Of a stretch of DNA of 64,000 nucleotides, positions 36,656 to 45,411 are shown piece after piece (within the stretch, counting starts at the first letter, position 1; each line of letters begins with the position of its first letter). Made by a program: the position numbers and the translations under genes. The DNA is taken from assembly GCF_027594825.1 (NCBI RefSeq), contig NZ_CP088930.1, forward strand, positions 3,905,019-3,969,018, given 5' to 3'. The notes under the pieces are model-generated. The model saw nothing but the letters and a program-made list of their open reading frames with translations, searched no databases and was not told where the DNA came from. This DNA is from Serratia liquefaciens (GTDB lineage: Bacteria; Pseudomonadota; Gammaproteobacteria; Enterobacterales; Enterobacteriaceae).

Positions 36656-39592
36656 GTGAGCGGTTATTTTGACAATATTCTCAGCGATGACGAGGCCCAG
36701 CGTCTGGACCTGGCGTTTCAGACGCTGGGCGAGCGGGCGGCGGATGCCTCTCAGCCATTGAGCGAAGCGGAAGAACAAGCATGGTTCATGCACCAGCAAC
36801 GGGGTGATGGCGGTTGCCAGCAGGCGATGGCCTGGCGGCTAGGCGGCGAGCCGGATATCGGCAGACTGGCCAGCGCGCTGGAAGCCTTGACCCGGCTGAT
36901 GCCTGAACTGGATGTTCGTTACGATTTCGACGATGAGCAAGGCTTACGCAAACTGCGCGGCAACGCAACGCTGAACCCGGTGAGCATTCAGCCGGTCACG
37001 GACGAACAGCAGGCGGTAAGCCGTTTGTTGCAGGCGCAAGCCTCTCCTCTCGAGCTGGCGAGCGAAGCGCCGGTTCGTTTTCTGTTGTTTACCGGTGCCG
37101 GTTCGGTGCTGGGCGTCGTCGCTCACGATATTTTGGCGGAAACGCTGTCTTGCCGGCAGTTATTGACGACGCTGTCGGCGCTGTATAACCGCCATGATCC
37201 CCTGCCTGTCTCCGTCGCTCTGTCGCCGGTTGCACTGAATACGCCATTGTCGGAAACAACGGAACTGGTTCTGCCGTGGCCACGCCATGCAACGGCGCTG
37301 CGGGACTACCGGCAATTGGCAGCACAGGATGAGCATCTGGCGCAGGCCGGGGTACGCATAGCGACCCGAGTGGCGCGCAAGATTTTGCCCGTAACCGATA
37401 ACCCAACCACCTTACTGGCGGCGATCGCCGTTCGCTTTGGCCGCTTTATCGCCGCTCAGTCCGGCGGGCAGCCGGTGCAGCTGTGCGTGCCGCAGGACGA
37501 CGCTCAACAGGCAAACGGCATGGACGGCTGGCAGGGTGCCAGCCGATTGAAACGCCTGACCTTGCAGCCTGCCGATCAGGAGGCGGAAAGTCGACTGCTG
37601 GCGCAGCAAACGGCGGAAGCACTCAACCCAGAATTGGCTCAGATCCTGGTGAGCTGGCTGACGGATCCTTCGGTGGCGCTGCAGTTGGATGGGGTAAGCG
37701 CTGAACGCCTGTTGTTGCCGCCGCTGCATACGCCATTTGAACTGATGCTGGCTTTGAGCCTGCCGGATCAGGATTCGGTGGTGTTGGAGTTAGTGGCGGA
37801 TCCACGCCTGACCCCGTACGTAGCTCCTTTCCTGCTGGAACAGTTCGTCGCTTATCTCGCTGGACGGACGATCACGGCAGCCCAGTTGCCCGCTGCCGAG
37901 CAACCGTTGGCCCAGCCCGAAGCCGTCCTGGCGGCCGCGGATGCACAACAACAGGAAAATGATGAAATCGCCCAATTGATCCTGACGGAATTCCGCGACG
38001 CCCTGGTGGCGCCGGAGATGACCGTCGATGAAGATTTCTTCGATCGCGGCGGGCATTCGCTGGTCGCGACCCGTGTCATCGGCCGCTTGTTAAGCCTGCA
38101 CCGTATCGAACTCAACATTAATGACTTGTTCAGTCACGCCACGGCCCGTGGCCTGTCGGCCTATGCCAAACGTCAGGCGGTTGCGGCACCGGCGGTACCA
38201 GCGCTCAGTGCGCAGAAGCAGGATGAGGCCGTCCAGGCACCGCTGTCGCTGGCCCAGCATTCGCTGTGGAAAGTTTACGAGGCCTTTGGTCACGACGAGA
38301 TTTTCAATCTGCCTTTCGCCATCAATTTCCTCGATCCGGTGGATGAAATGGCCCTGCGTCAGGCGTTTATCGACGTCATGACGCGCCACAGCGTATTGCG
38401 TTCACTGTTTATCGAACATCAGGGGGCGGTTCGCCAACAGGTTGTGCCTGCGGCTGAACTGCTGGACTACGGTTGGTTCCGTTTCTCCCATGAAACGCCG
38501 GCCGGTAACGCCGGCGAACTGCTGGCCAAGGCCGGTGACCACCGCTTTGATCTGACCCGCGAGCTGCCGCTGCGCGCAACCTTCCTGCGTGACGCAGCAA
38601 CCGGCCGACAGCTACTTTCGCTGTTGTTCCATCATGTGGTGCTGGATGAATGGTCGCTGAACCTGATGATGGACGAACTGGGCATTGCCTACAGCCACCG
38701 TGTGGCGGGGCAAAAGCCGCAGTGGAAAGGTGAAGTGCCGCAGTTTTATGCCTTTGCCCGGCAGCAGCAGGCCGGCGGCGTCGCACAGCAACATCTGGAC
38801 TATTGGCTCGATAACCTGCGCGATGCACCGGTCGGCCAGCCGCTGTTCCAGCAGGAACCTTCGCACCATCCTGCAGTTCCGGCCGATGCAGACGTCAACG
38901 GCGGATGGCTGGAGTTTGACGTCGAACCGACGGTGGCTGAGGGGTTGTACGCGCAGGCCAGGAAGAACAACGCCTCACTGTTCAACGTGGTCTATGCCGG
39001 GATCGCTACGGCGCTGCGCCTGTTGGGCGGCCCGACGGACCTGCTGGTGGGGACTTCCACCTCCGGCCGTAACGACGCCGAGTTCTTTGACACTATCGGC
39101 TATTTCACGACCGTGGTGGTGCACCGGGTTCGCTTCGCTGAACAGTTGACGGTCGCCGGTTTGATTGACCAGGTGAAAAACACCATCAACGGTTCTATGC
39201 CTTACACCGATATTCCTATCGATCTGGTGGAGGAAGGGCTGTTTGGCGCCCATGCCGATCGCAAGAACCACATGTTCGAAGTGTTCATTCAGATCCACAG
39301 CCGTATCAAGCTGAATGGGGCATTTACCCTGCAGGACGGCAGCACGGTGGCCTATCGTCAGGTGGAGCCGGAGAAAACCGAATCGCTGCTCGGTTTGCAG
39401 TTTGAAGTGATGGAGGAAAATCTCGACGGCGTGAAATCCCTGCGCGTGATGATGACCTACCGTACCGATCATTACACCGCGCAACAGGCGGGGTTGATCG
39501 CTTCAACTATTCAGCACGTGTTCTCCCACTTTGCCCAGCAGGCTGGCGGGGACATGCCACTGTCGGCTTTACCGCCGGCGCCGCAGCAATAA
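36656..39592 (+). CDS. NRPS protein: condensation(inactive)–carrier–condensation (VibF C-terminal type)
   Basis: A 978-residue protein with C-PCP-C order, as in the C-terminal half of Vibrio VibF. The first C domain (about 30–420) reads AHDILAE at 156–162 instead of HHxxxDG, so it has lost the first His and the Asp and is probably inactive. The carrier domain (about 435–505) has an intact FFDRGGHSL with Ser468. The second C domain (525–970) has HHVVLDE at 659–665 and can condense the acylated carrier with an amine. There is no thioesterase, as expected if release is by amide formation. The start is a GTG 8 nt after AAGGAG. It is the only intact carrier among the locus proteins. Confidence 0.88.
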   Translation: MSGYFDNILSDDEAQRLDLAFQTLGERAADASQPLSEAEEQAWFMHQQRGDGGCQQAMAWRLGGEPDIGRLASALEALTRLMPELDVRYDFDDEQGLRKLRGNATLNPVSIQPVTDEQQAVSRLLQAQASPLELASEAPVRFLLFTGAGSVLGVVAHDILAETLSCRQLLTTLSALYNRHDPLPVSVALSPVALNTPLSETTELVLPWPRHATALRDYRQLAAQDEHLAQAGVRIATRVARKILPVTDNPTTLLAAIAVRFGRFIAAQSGGQPVQLCVPQDDAQQANGMDGWQGASRLKRLTLQPADQEAESRLLAQQTAEALNPELAQILVSWLTDPSVALQLDGVSAERLLLPPLHTPFELMLALSLPDQDSVVLELVADPRLTPYVAPFLLEQFVAYLAGRTITAAQLPAAEQPLAQPEAVLAAADAQQQENDEIAQLILTEFRDALVAPEMTVDEDFFDRGGHSLVATRVIGRLLSLHRIELNINDLFSHATARGLSAYAKRQAVAAPAVPALSAQKQDEAVQAPLSLAQHSLWKVYEAFGHDEIFNLPFAINFLDPVDEMALRQAFIDVMTRHSVLRSLFIEHQGAVRQQVVPAAELLDYGWFRFSHETPAGNAGELLAKAGDHRFDLTRELPLRATFLRDAATGRQLLSLLFHHVVLDEWSLNLMMDELGIAYSHRVAGQKPQWKGEVPQFYAFARQQQAGGVAQQHLDYWLDNLRDAPVGQPLFQQEPSHHPAVPADADVNGGWLEFDVEPTVAEGLYAQARKNNASLFNVVYAGIATALRLLGGPTDLLVGTSTSGRNDAEFFDTIGYFTTVVVHRVRFAEQLTVAGLIDQVKNTINGSMPYTDIPIDLVEEGLFGAHADRKNHMFEVFIQIHSRIKLNGAFTLQDGSTVAYRQVEPEKTESLLGLQFEVMEENLDGVKSLRVMMTYRTDHYTAQQAGLIASTIQHVFSHFAQQAGGDMPLSALPPAPQQ

Positions 39593-39638
39593 CGTTGTTC
39601 ACCCTAACTGACTTTATTACTTTCATGGAGATAAACGG

Positions 39639-40871
39639 ATGTCTGGAACAATAGGAACACCCCGCGCTTTACTGTCGCTGTTGATCGCAACGTCGTTGGT
39701 GGTGGCCGGTGCGGCGCAGGCCCGTGACGCAGGGATCACTCAGCAGGATCTCAAGCGTCAGCCATTGTCGTCGGCGCTGGTGGAGATGGCCTACAGCCCA
39801 AGCCAGAAGTCGCTGTTCGTCAGCGCGCCGGACTGGAAGGAAGAGGCGAAATCCCGCGTGTTGCGTCTGGATCCGACCACCTTGACGGTGCAGGCGGAGA
39901 TCCCACTGCAGGTGAAAGGCTTCGGCGTGGCGCTGGATGATGCCGGTCACCGGCTGTATCTGACTCAAGGGTTCAATGGCTCGGTCGGCGTGGTGGATAC
40001 CACCACCAACCGCGCGCTGAACAGCATTCCGGTAACCGAAAAAACGATGCTGGAGCAGACCTACAAAGAGGCCGGCATCAGCGGCAAGCGTCTGGAGTTC
40101 CTGCTCAAGGAGCTTAAGCGCTTCAAGATCACCGAGGACTACCAGTACCGCATCCGCGAAATGAAGTATGACGCGCAGAGCGGCCGCCTGTTCTTGCCGG
40201 GATTGGGGTTCGGGGTGGATAGCGTGCTGTTTGTGGTCAACACCCGGACGCAAAAGCTGGAGAAAATGGTCCCCGGTTTCGGCTATAACGCGGTGGGTAT
40301 CACTCTGGATGAAAAAGGACGGCGCGTATTTGTCTCTAACATGCAGGGGCAACTGATTACCCTGAATGCCGATACCCTGGCGATCACCTCCACCAAAGAG
40401 ATCCAAGCGGATCAACTGCTGAACCTGGTGTACGACGGGAAGAACAACCGCCTGTTAGGGGTGGATCAGGGGATCGACCGCGACAACTACCGCAACACCC
40501 ACCTTGAGCGCGACTACGTGAAGCGCAGCAGCGGTCACCGGGTGTTTGCGCTGGATGCGGACAGCGGCAAAGTGTTGGCCAGCGAACTGACCGATGAAGT
40601 GCCGATCGGCCTGCTGTTGGACGATCGCAACCAGCGTGTGTACGTCGCCAACCGTAAAGGGATCCGCGTCGATCATGGCGCTGGTACGTTGACGGTGTTT
40701 GATTCAAACAGCCTCAAGCGCCTGCAAACCGTAGAACTGCCGCCGCACCCTAACAGCCTGGCGCTGGACACCAGCAACAACGTGCTGTTCGTGACGGTGA
40801 AGAATGACGGTGCCAGCACCAAAGCCGGTAAACCGGAAAGCGTTGTCCGTATTCAACTGCCAAAAAACTGA
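39639..40871 (+). CDS. YncE-like periplasmic beta-propeller protein
   Basis: A 410-residue protein with a Sec signal peptide (cleavage near AQA-RD) and repeated beta-propeller blades such as SRVLRLDPTTLTV, DDAGHRLYLTQ, DEKGRRVFVSN and LDDRNQRVYVAN. Its ends match E. coli YncE (EMAYSPSQKSLFV near the start; HPNSLALD…VVRIQL at the end), though it is about 57 residues longer. In E. coli yncE neighbours the TonB-dependent receptor gene yncD and is induced by iron shortage; the same pairing with a receptor exists here. Its molecular role is unknown. It follows the synthetase by 46 bp and probably shares its transcript. Confidence 0.85.
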   Translation: MSGTIGTPRALLSLLIATSLVVAGAAQARDAGITQQDLKRQPLSSALVEMAYSPSQKSLFVSAPDWKEEAKSRVLRLDPTTLTVQAEIPLQVKGFGVALDDAGHRLYLTQGFNGSVGVVDTTTNRALNSIPVTEKTMLEQTYKEAGISGKRLEFLLKELKRFKITEDYQYRIREMKYDAQSGRLFLPGLGFGVDSVLFVVNTRTQKLEKMVPGFGYNAVGITLDEKGRRVFVSNMQGQLITLNADTLAITSTKEIQADQLLNLVYDGKNNRLLGVDQGIDRDNYRNTHLERDYVKRSSGHRVFALDADSGKVLASELTDEVPIGLLLDDRNQRVYVANRKGIRVDHGAGTLTVFDSNSLKRLQTVELPPHPNSLALDTSNNVLFVTVKNDGASTKAGKPESVVRIQLPKN

Positions 40872-40881
40872 GTTTTATCCC

Positions 40882-40907
40882 GCTGCGTCAGCCTTCGCTG
40901 ACGCAGC
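40882..40907 (+). terminator. Terminator of the siderophore plus-strand operon
   Basis: A perfect 11-bp stem (GCTGCGTCAGC / GCTGACGCAGC) with loop CTTC starts 11 bp after the YncE-like gene. Its T tract is short. Confidence 0.7.
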
Positions 40908-41088
40908 CTATTCTGGTTCGTCTTCCATAGCCCTGCGGCTGCATGCCGATCGGGCACACACATTCTGTGCTTCTTCATCACCAACGCGATTGATCCCCGC
41001 CGCAACGCAGATTTACACTGCTGAACATCAGTCCATTGCCAGTTCAGCTGCGATTTTGTCTCCCAGAGCTACTCATTAAGGATCTTCC

Positions 41089-41673
41089 ATGAATCATTTT
41101 CGTCCCGTTGCATTGGAACATGCCAGCCGTTTGCTAAATCATGGCCCGACGGTGTTGATCACCAGCAGAAGCCAGGACGGGGCTCGACGTAATGTGATGG
41201 CCGCTGCCTGGTCGATGCCGGTTGAGTTCACGCCACCGCGCATTGCCATTGTGGTCGACAAGGGGGCGCATTCCCGGCAAATGATCGAAGAAAGCGGCGT
41301 GTTTGGCATCTGTATTCCGGCGGCGATGTTTGTCGATACGACTTATGCGGTGGGCAATATCTCGGGCGTGGAGGTGGAGGATAAATTTTCTCTCTTCAAT
41401 ATTGCCACGATCTCCAGTGCCCAACTGGAAGTCCCCTTGATAGAACAGGGTTGTGTAGCCTGGCTGGAATGCCGTCTGTTGCCGGAAAGCGGTGCGCAGC
41501 AGAAATATGACACCTGTTTCGGTGAAGTGGTGGCTGCGGCTGCGGACGAGCGAGTGTTTCGCGCAGGGCGATGGAACTTTGCCGATGCCGATCCACAATT
41601 GCATACCATCCATCATCTGGGGGCCGGTAATTTTATTCGCAGCGGCGATACGTTGCGGGCAAAAAGCCTGTAG
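41089..41673 (+). CDS. Flavin reductase family (FMN-binding split barrel) protein
   Basis: A 194-residue protein of the flavin reductase-like/FMN-binding split-barrel family. Characteristic segments are ITSRSQDGARRNVMAAAWSM near residue 25–45 and FTPPRIAIVVDKGAHSRQMI, then SGVFGICIP. Such proteins reduce free flavin with NAD(P)H or bind FMN for related oxidoreductions. Whether it serves iron release from the siderophore is not shown; it lies 217 bp beyond the siderophore operon terminator. The ATG follows AAGGA. Confidence 0.8.
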   Translation: MNHFRPVALEHASRLLNHGPTVLITSRSQDGARRNVMAAAWSMPVEFTPPRIAIVVDKGAHSRQMIEESGVFGICIPAAMFVDTTYAVGNISGVEVEDKFSLFNIATISSAQLEVPLIEQGCVAWLECRLLPESGAQQKYDTCFGEVVAAAADERVFRAGRWNFADADPQLHTIHHLGAGNFIRSGDTLRAKSL

Positions 41674-41749
41674 GCGACGTTCATGCGGTTACACTTGCAC
41701 TCACGTCAGGCACTGTGAGTGCGAGTATTCGGTATTTGTCAGCGATGAC

Positions 41750-41971
41750 TTAATGACTTTGAGCCAAACGGTGTTCGGGTAGCGGTTTTTTTTGCGTTTT
41801 TTTATGCTGCTGTGCGGGCCGTTTTTTATTGGGATGCGGCTTGGGCGGTATTTTATTATTATCCTGATGAATAACCTGGTGTTCATTGTTTTTATTGATC
41901 GGCGGTGCGGAAAGTGCCGAGCTGCAATTTAATGCCATTACCGCGGAAATAATAAATACTGTTTTTTTCAT
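41750..41971 (-). CDS. Small secreted basic peptide, Lys/Pro/His/Gln-rich
   Basis: A 73-residue protein I do not recognise. A Sec signal peptide (MKKTVFIISAVMALNCSSAL, cleavage near LSA-AP) leads to a low-complexity mature part rich in Lys, His, Pro, Gln and Asn (such as PPKPHPNKKRPAQQHKKTQK). This composition suggests a disordered periplasmic or secreted peptide that might bind metal or a polyanion, but no function can be assigned. It lies 62 bp downstream of the small lipoprotein gene on the same strand. Confidence 0.6.
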   Translation of the reverse strand: MKKTVFIISAVMALNCSSALSAPPINKNNEHQVIHQDNNKIPPKPHPNKKRPAQQHKKTQKKPLPEHRLAQSH

Positions 41972-42033
41972 TGTTATATCCTGAGCTGTCTCATCATATT
42001 CTTGAGTTGCCACCGGGTGGGTGGCGGGTATCT

Positions 42034-42180
42034 TTAACGAGGACCGTTAAAATGGTAACCCGGCCCACCTGGGCCGCCATGTCGACCGCCGCCACCACCA
42101 CCGCCAGGCGGTGGGAATAGGCAACCAGAAAGTACAGCGCTAATCGTCAGCGCACTGATGAACATTAGAATACGACGCAT
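42034..42180 (-). CDS. 48-residue glycine-rich lipoprotein
   Basis: The frame begins MRRILMFISALTISAVLSGC, a full lipoprotein signal with lipobox VLSGC (Cys20). The mature part is LFPPPG followed by seven consecutive glycines and a Gly/Pro/His tail ending in YHFNGPR. The ATG follows AAAGG by 7 nt. A real signal peptide, a proper ribosome-binding site and same-strand pairing with the next small gene support it as a gene. No function is known to me. Confidence 0.75.
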   Translation of the reverse strand: MRRILMFISALTISAVLSGCLFPPPGGGGGGGRHGGPGGPGYHFNGPR

Positions 42181-42548
42181 AATATAACCTTTAATCTCTA
42201 TATTGGAGGGGGCAGTATCATCTTAGACTGCATCTGTTAGCAATATGGAAAAGGTAGGCAAAACGAAAAGGTTCCGTAAGTAAGAATATTCTAATCGGGA
42301 TAAATTCGGGGACGGTAAGCTGCTGGATTAAATTTATCATAACGGTATTTCACTTGTTGGAGGCTGAACCATTGCGCAGGTGCAATGAGTGAGGCTAACG
42401 GCTGGAAATGACGTGGAGCATTTATTCCTGGTCATTGATTTGGGTCAAGGGGACACCAACAGAAGGTAATAAAAACTGGTCTTGTTCCGATAATTTGATT
42501 ATAAACACCGCCGTTAGGGACAATGTTCTCATCTGAATTGGAGTAGTT
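42181..42548. other. Divergent intergenic region (368 bp)
   Basis: No gene is seen. It separates the minus-strand lipoprotein pair from the DsbA-like gene and must hold both promoters. A small hairpin (ATTGCGC / GTGCAAT, near 42372–42387) is present; nothing else is supported. Confidence 0.4.
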
Positions 42549-43190
42549 ATGTTGGCTAAAGTTAATCGGCTGTTCGCCGGTGCGCTCCTGGCGCTATTGC
42601 TTCCTGCTGTCGCCGTGGCGGCGGATTACCATGCTGGCGAGCAATATTCTCGTCTGGACAAACCGGTGGCATCGGCCCCGGCGGTGGTGGAGTTTTTCTC
42701 CTTTTATTGCGGCCCCTGCTACCAGTTTGCCGAAACTTACCATGTGGGCAGCACCGTCAGCCAGGCCCTGCCTGAAGGTACCAAACTGACCAAATACCAC
42801 GTCGGCCTGATGGGCAAATTGGGCAATGAGCTGACCGAAGCCTGGTCGATCGCGATGGTGATGGGGATCGAGGACAAAATCGAAGGCCTGCTGTTCGAAG
42901 AACTACAAAAGAAGCGTGCCATCAACAGTGAAGAAGATATCCAGCGGGTGTTTGCCGCCGCCGGCGTGGATGCCACGGCCTATGAAAATGCGCGTCACAG
43001 CCTGCTGGTGAAGGGCATGATTGCCAAGCAAAATGAAGCGGTGAAAGCGTTGGACGTACGCGCAACCCCATCGTTTTATGTTTCCGGCAAGTACAAAATC
43101 GACAATGCCGGTATGGCAAGCCAAAGCGTCGACGGTTATGCGAAAGAGTACGCGGCCGTGGTGCGTTATCTGCTGGCGACCCAGCCATAA
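42549..43190 (+). CDS. DsbA-family thiol oxidoreductase with CGPC active site
   Basis: A periplasmic thioredoxin-fold protein of 213 residues with a signal peptide (cleavage near AVA-AD). It follows DsbA closely (VVEFFSFYCGPCYQF; TKYHVGLMG; AWSIAMVMGIEDK; the helical insert; VRATPSFYVSGKY). The active site is Cys54-Gly-Pro-Cys57 rather than the CPHC of DsbA, and the cis-proline (Pro174) follows Thr rather than Val. CGPC is typical of reducing thioredoxins and Thr-cisPro occurs in DsbC, so it may be a specialised oxidoreductase rather than the housekeeping DsbA. It is monocistronic, with GGAG before the ATG. Confidence 0.88.
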   Translation: MLAKVNRLFAGALLALLLPAVAVAADYHAGEQYSRLDKPVASAPAVVEFFSFYCGPCYQFAETYHVGSTVSQALPEGTKLTKYHVGLMGKLGNELTEAWSIAMVMGIEDKIEGLLFEELQKKRAINSEEDIQRVFAAAGVDATAYENARHSLLVKGMIAKQNEAVKALDVRATPSFYVSGKYKIDNAGMASQSVDGYAKEYAAVVRYLLATQP

Positions 43191-43205
43191 TATCTGAGGA
43201 TGCAT

Positions 43206-43241
43206 AAGGTACAGGGGGCTTGCCCTGTGCCTTATCCTCTG
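43206..43241 (+). terminator. Terminator of the DsbA-like gene
   Basis: An 11-bp stem with one G·T pair (AAGGTACAGGG / CCCTGTGCCTT) lies 15 bp after the stop, and a run of seven T follows at about 43242. Confidence 0.75.
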
Positions 43242-43373
43242 TTTTTTTATCTCGATTGTTGTGCCAACTACAAGTGGACGGACTCCGCTAATCCAATCAC
43301 GTCGTTGTCGATATAGTTGCGACTCCTTCGCAGGCGTTAACTGACACCTGCTACTGACACCCTGGAGCCCACT

Positions 43374-45221
43374 ATGCCATTGCCTTCATCAAGTACAATT
43401 TATTATGTTGCAACGCTGAATGACGTCACGTTAAACACCAGCAATACCGAAGAGATTGTCGTAACGGACAGCTATACCGGTGGGCGATTTATCAAGCAAG
43501 CAACTAGCCCGACGGTAGATCGCTGGGATATTGATGGTGTAATGCTGATTAAGGATGCTAATAACGTTATTTGGGAGAGAGTTTTTGAAGACTGCGTAGA
43601 TCCTGAGTGGTGGGGAGCCCGACCATATTACCGTAATAAATCCGGTAACTTTGTAAACGATGGTTATGATAGCGCCCCGGCATTTAGCAGTATGCTGGCC
43701 TGGTTGGTTGGTACTTCAGGCACAGCGCCGGGTGGTACCTATATCAACTGGACTCCCAAACCGGCAGGTGTACGCTTTAAAGGCAATCGTCAATATGGTT
43801 TCGGTTCAACCGTTATTTGGAACACTCGCATTAATTTATACGCTAATGGTGGCGCTATCTTTGCCTGCGAAGGTTTTAATCAGGATGTGAACAACCCGAA
43901 AGCCCTGTTGCAGTTATACAACGAAAAAAATCGGCCGACTATTGAATGCACGCTAGAAAAACTGGAAATGTATTCATGCAGCCCAAATCGTATTGACAGT
44001 GGCACCATTAACCTGGGTGTGACGGGAATGCTGTTTGAAGGTGCAGGTGTCGCGGGGGATTTTCGTTTTTGTCGATGTGTTGTTCGTGAGGCAAAATTCT
44101 ATCATTTCCATACGGCTCCAGCGGTCAGATACGGCGCACGTGCCTATTTGATCCGTTTCTATGACTGCTATTTCTCGCAAAACGCAGGTGGGGATGTTTT
44201 TTACCCGGGAGGTATCGTCGACGCCGGGGAGAACCTCAGTTATACCAATTGCACTTTTGCCAATGGAGGGACTCTGAATCTGGAGGGGGGCGCGCATAAC
44301 TTTGTCAACTGCTCTGTCGATTATCAAAAATTTGGTTTTATGATTAAAAATGCTCGGGTATGTATGCTCGGTGGCCATATGGAAATTAACAGTAATATTA
44401 TTGATAGCCGTGTGGTGATTACTGGTACCGGCAGTTTTAGCGCCGTTGGCACCAAGTTTTACGGTACCACCAATGTCCCTATCACTGCGCCTTCCTACTT
44501 CGATGCCCAACAATATCACAGCAAGGTGATCCTGCAGGATTGCGAGTTTGAGAACACCTTTGGGCACAACAGCTTGTTATCTGGTGAAGGGCAATTAAGA
44601 ACCCAGGGCTGCTTTATGGTTAATCAAAATCAATGCCCGGTGTTACAGCCTCTTACCTCGAAAAATAATAGAATGCTGAAGTTGCAAACGGCTGAGCAAG
44701 TGACCTCTTATTTGGCCACTTTATACGGTTATGCATTTACCGCCGCAAGTTATCTGGTGCAAACCGTTTATCCACCCTCTGGGTCTGCTTTTACCGGTAA
44801 GGTAATTGAGATTAGGAAAACGGCCGATACTGTCGGTAGCCAACGAATTGCCATCCCGATGGCAATGGAGTCGGGTAAAGTGCCTTATTGCAGAGTGCAG
44901 GTGATGGGCTCGGTAGACTTTACTACTACCGCCGGTTATGCATTTTCCGGTGAGGGGATCCGCAGTGTAACCGCACCCGCCGGCTATTATTTCTCCAACA
45001 TAAAGGACACCTGGAACTTCGGTACGCTCAATGTGACCACAACGCCAACAACTGCAATCAACATGTTCGGTAACGCCAGCGATTTTAACGTAGGCAGCGG
45101 GCAAGCACCGCGTAATATTGCCGATGGTAGCCAGCAATGGTTGTTGTTCTATATTGACCTGACCAACTTACCGACCGGGGCGTCATTATATATCGGTAAT
45201 ATCAACTTTAACGTTTTGTGA
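43374..45221 (+). CDS. Orphan phage tailspike-like / beta-helix protein
   Basis: A 615-residue protein without a signal peptide. The N-terminal part resembles the head-binding-to-helix transition of phage tailspikes (RVFEDCVDPEWWGARP, then DGYDSAPAFSSML, like the usual W-F/W-GA-K … D-D-T-x-A-F element). The middle is Cys-, Asn- and Gly-rich with short repeating strands (YTNCTFANGGTLNLEGG; HNFVNCSVDYQ) suggesting a right-handed beta-helix, and the C-terminus looks like a beta-sandwich. No other phage gene is nearby, so it is either a captured remnant or part of a non-phage system. GGAG precedes the ATG, and a strong terminator follows. Confidence 0.65.
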   Translation: MPLPSSSTIYYVATLNDVTLNTSNTEEIVVTDSYTGGRFIKQATSPTVDRWDIDGVMLIKDANNVIWERVFEDCVDPEWWGARPYYRNKSGNFVNDGYDSAPAFSSMLAWLVGTSGTAPGGTYINWTPKPAGVRFKGNRQYGFGSTVIWNTRINLYANGGAIFACEGFNQDVNNPKALLQLYNEKNRPTIECTLEKLEMYSCSPNRIDSGTINLGVTGMLFEGAGVAGDFRFCRCVVREAKFYHFHTAPAVRYGARAYLIRFYDCYFSQNAGGDVFYPGGIVDAGENLSYTNCTFANGGTLNLEGGAHNFVNCSVDYQKFGFMIKNARVCMLGGHMEINSNIIDSRVVITGTGSFSAVGTKFYGTTNVPITAPSYFDAQQYHSKVILQDCEFENTFGHNSLLSGEGQLRTQGCFMVNQNQCPVLQPLTSKNNRMLKLQTAEQVTSYLATLYGYAFTAASYLVQTVYPPSGSAFTGKVIEIRKTADTVGSQRIAIPMAMESGKVPYCRVQVMGSVDFTTTAGYAFSGEGIRSVTAPAGYYFSNIKDTWNFGTLNVTTTPTTAINMFGNASDFNVGSGQAPRNIADGSQQWLLFYIDLTNLPTGASLYIGNINFNVL

Positions 45222-45237
45222 TCCTACTTGTCTGGCA

Positions 45238-45260
45238 AACCCGGCTGCGGCCGGGTTTTT
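45238..45260 (+). terminator. Terminator of the tailspike-like gene
   Basis: A perfect 8-bp stem (AACCCGGC / GCCGGGTT) with loop TGCG is followed by TTT, 16 bp after the stop. Confidence 0.88.
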
Positions 45261-45411
45261 CATGCCTGATGAGTAATATGTAATCTGTGATCCCGGCGCC
45301 AGATCCCACGCTCGGCATTGCTTGTATGTTATCGGGTTGTTATGTTGATTTTCTGTTCATTGCCGCTTGCGGTTCGAACGCGTCCATCGCTGATGTGTGA
45401 AGGGGGGATCC

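Noticed and set aside
43374..45221. Prophage
   Set aside because: A single tailspike-like gene with ordinary neighbours; no integrase, attachment sites, structural or lysis genes.
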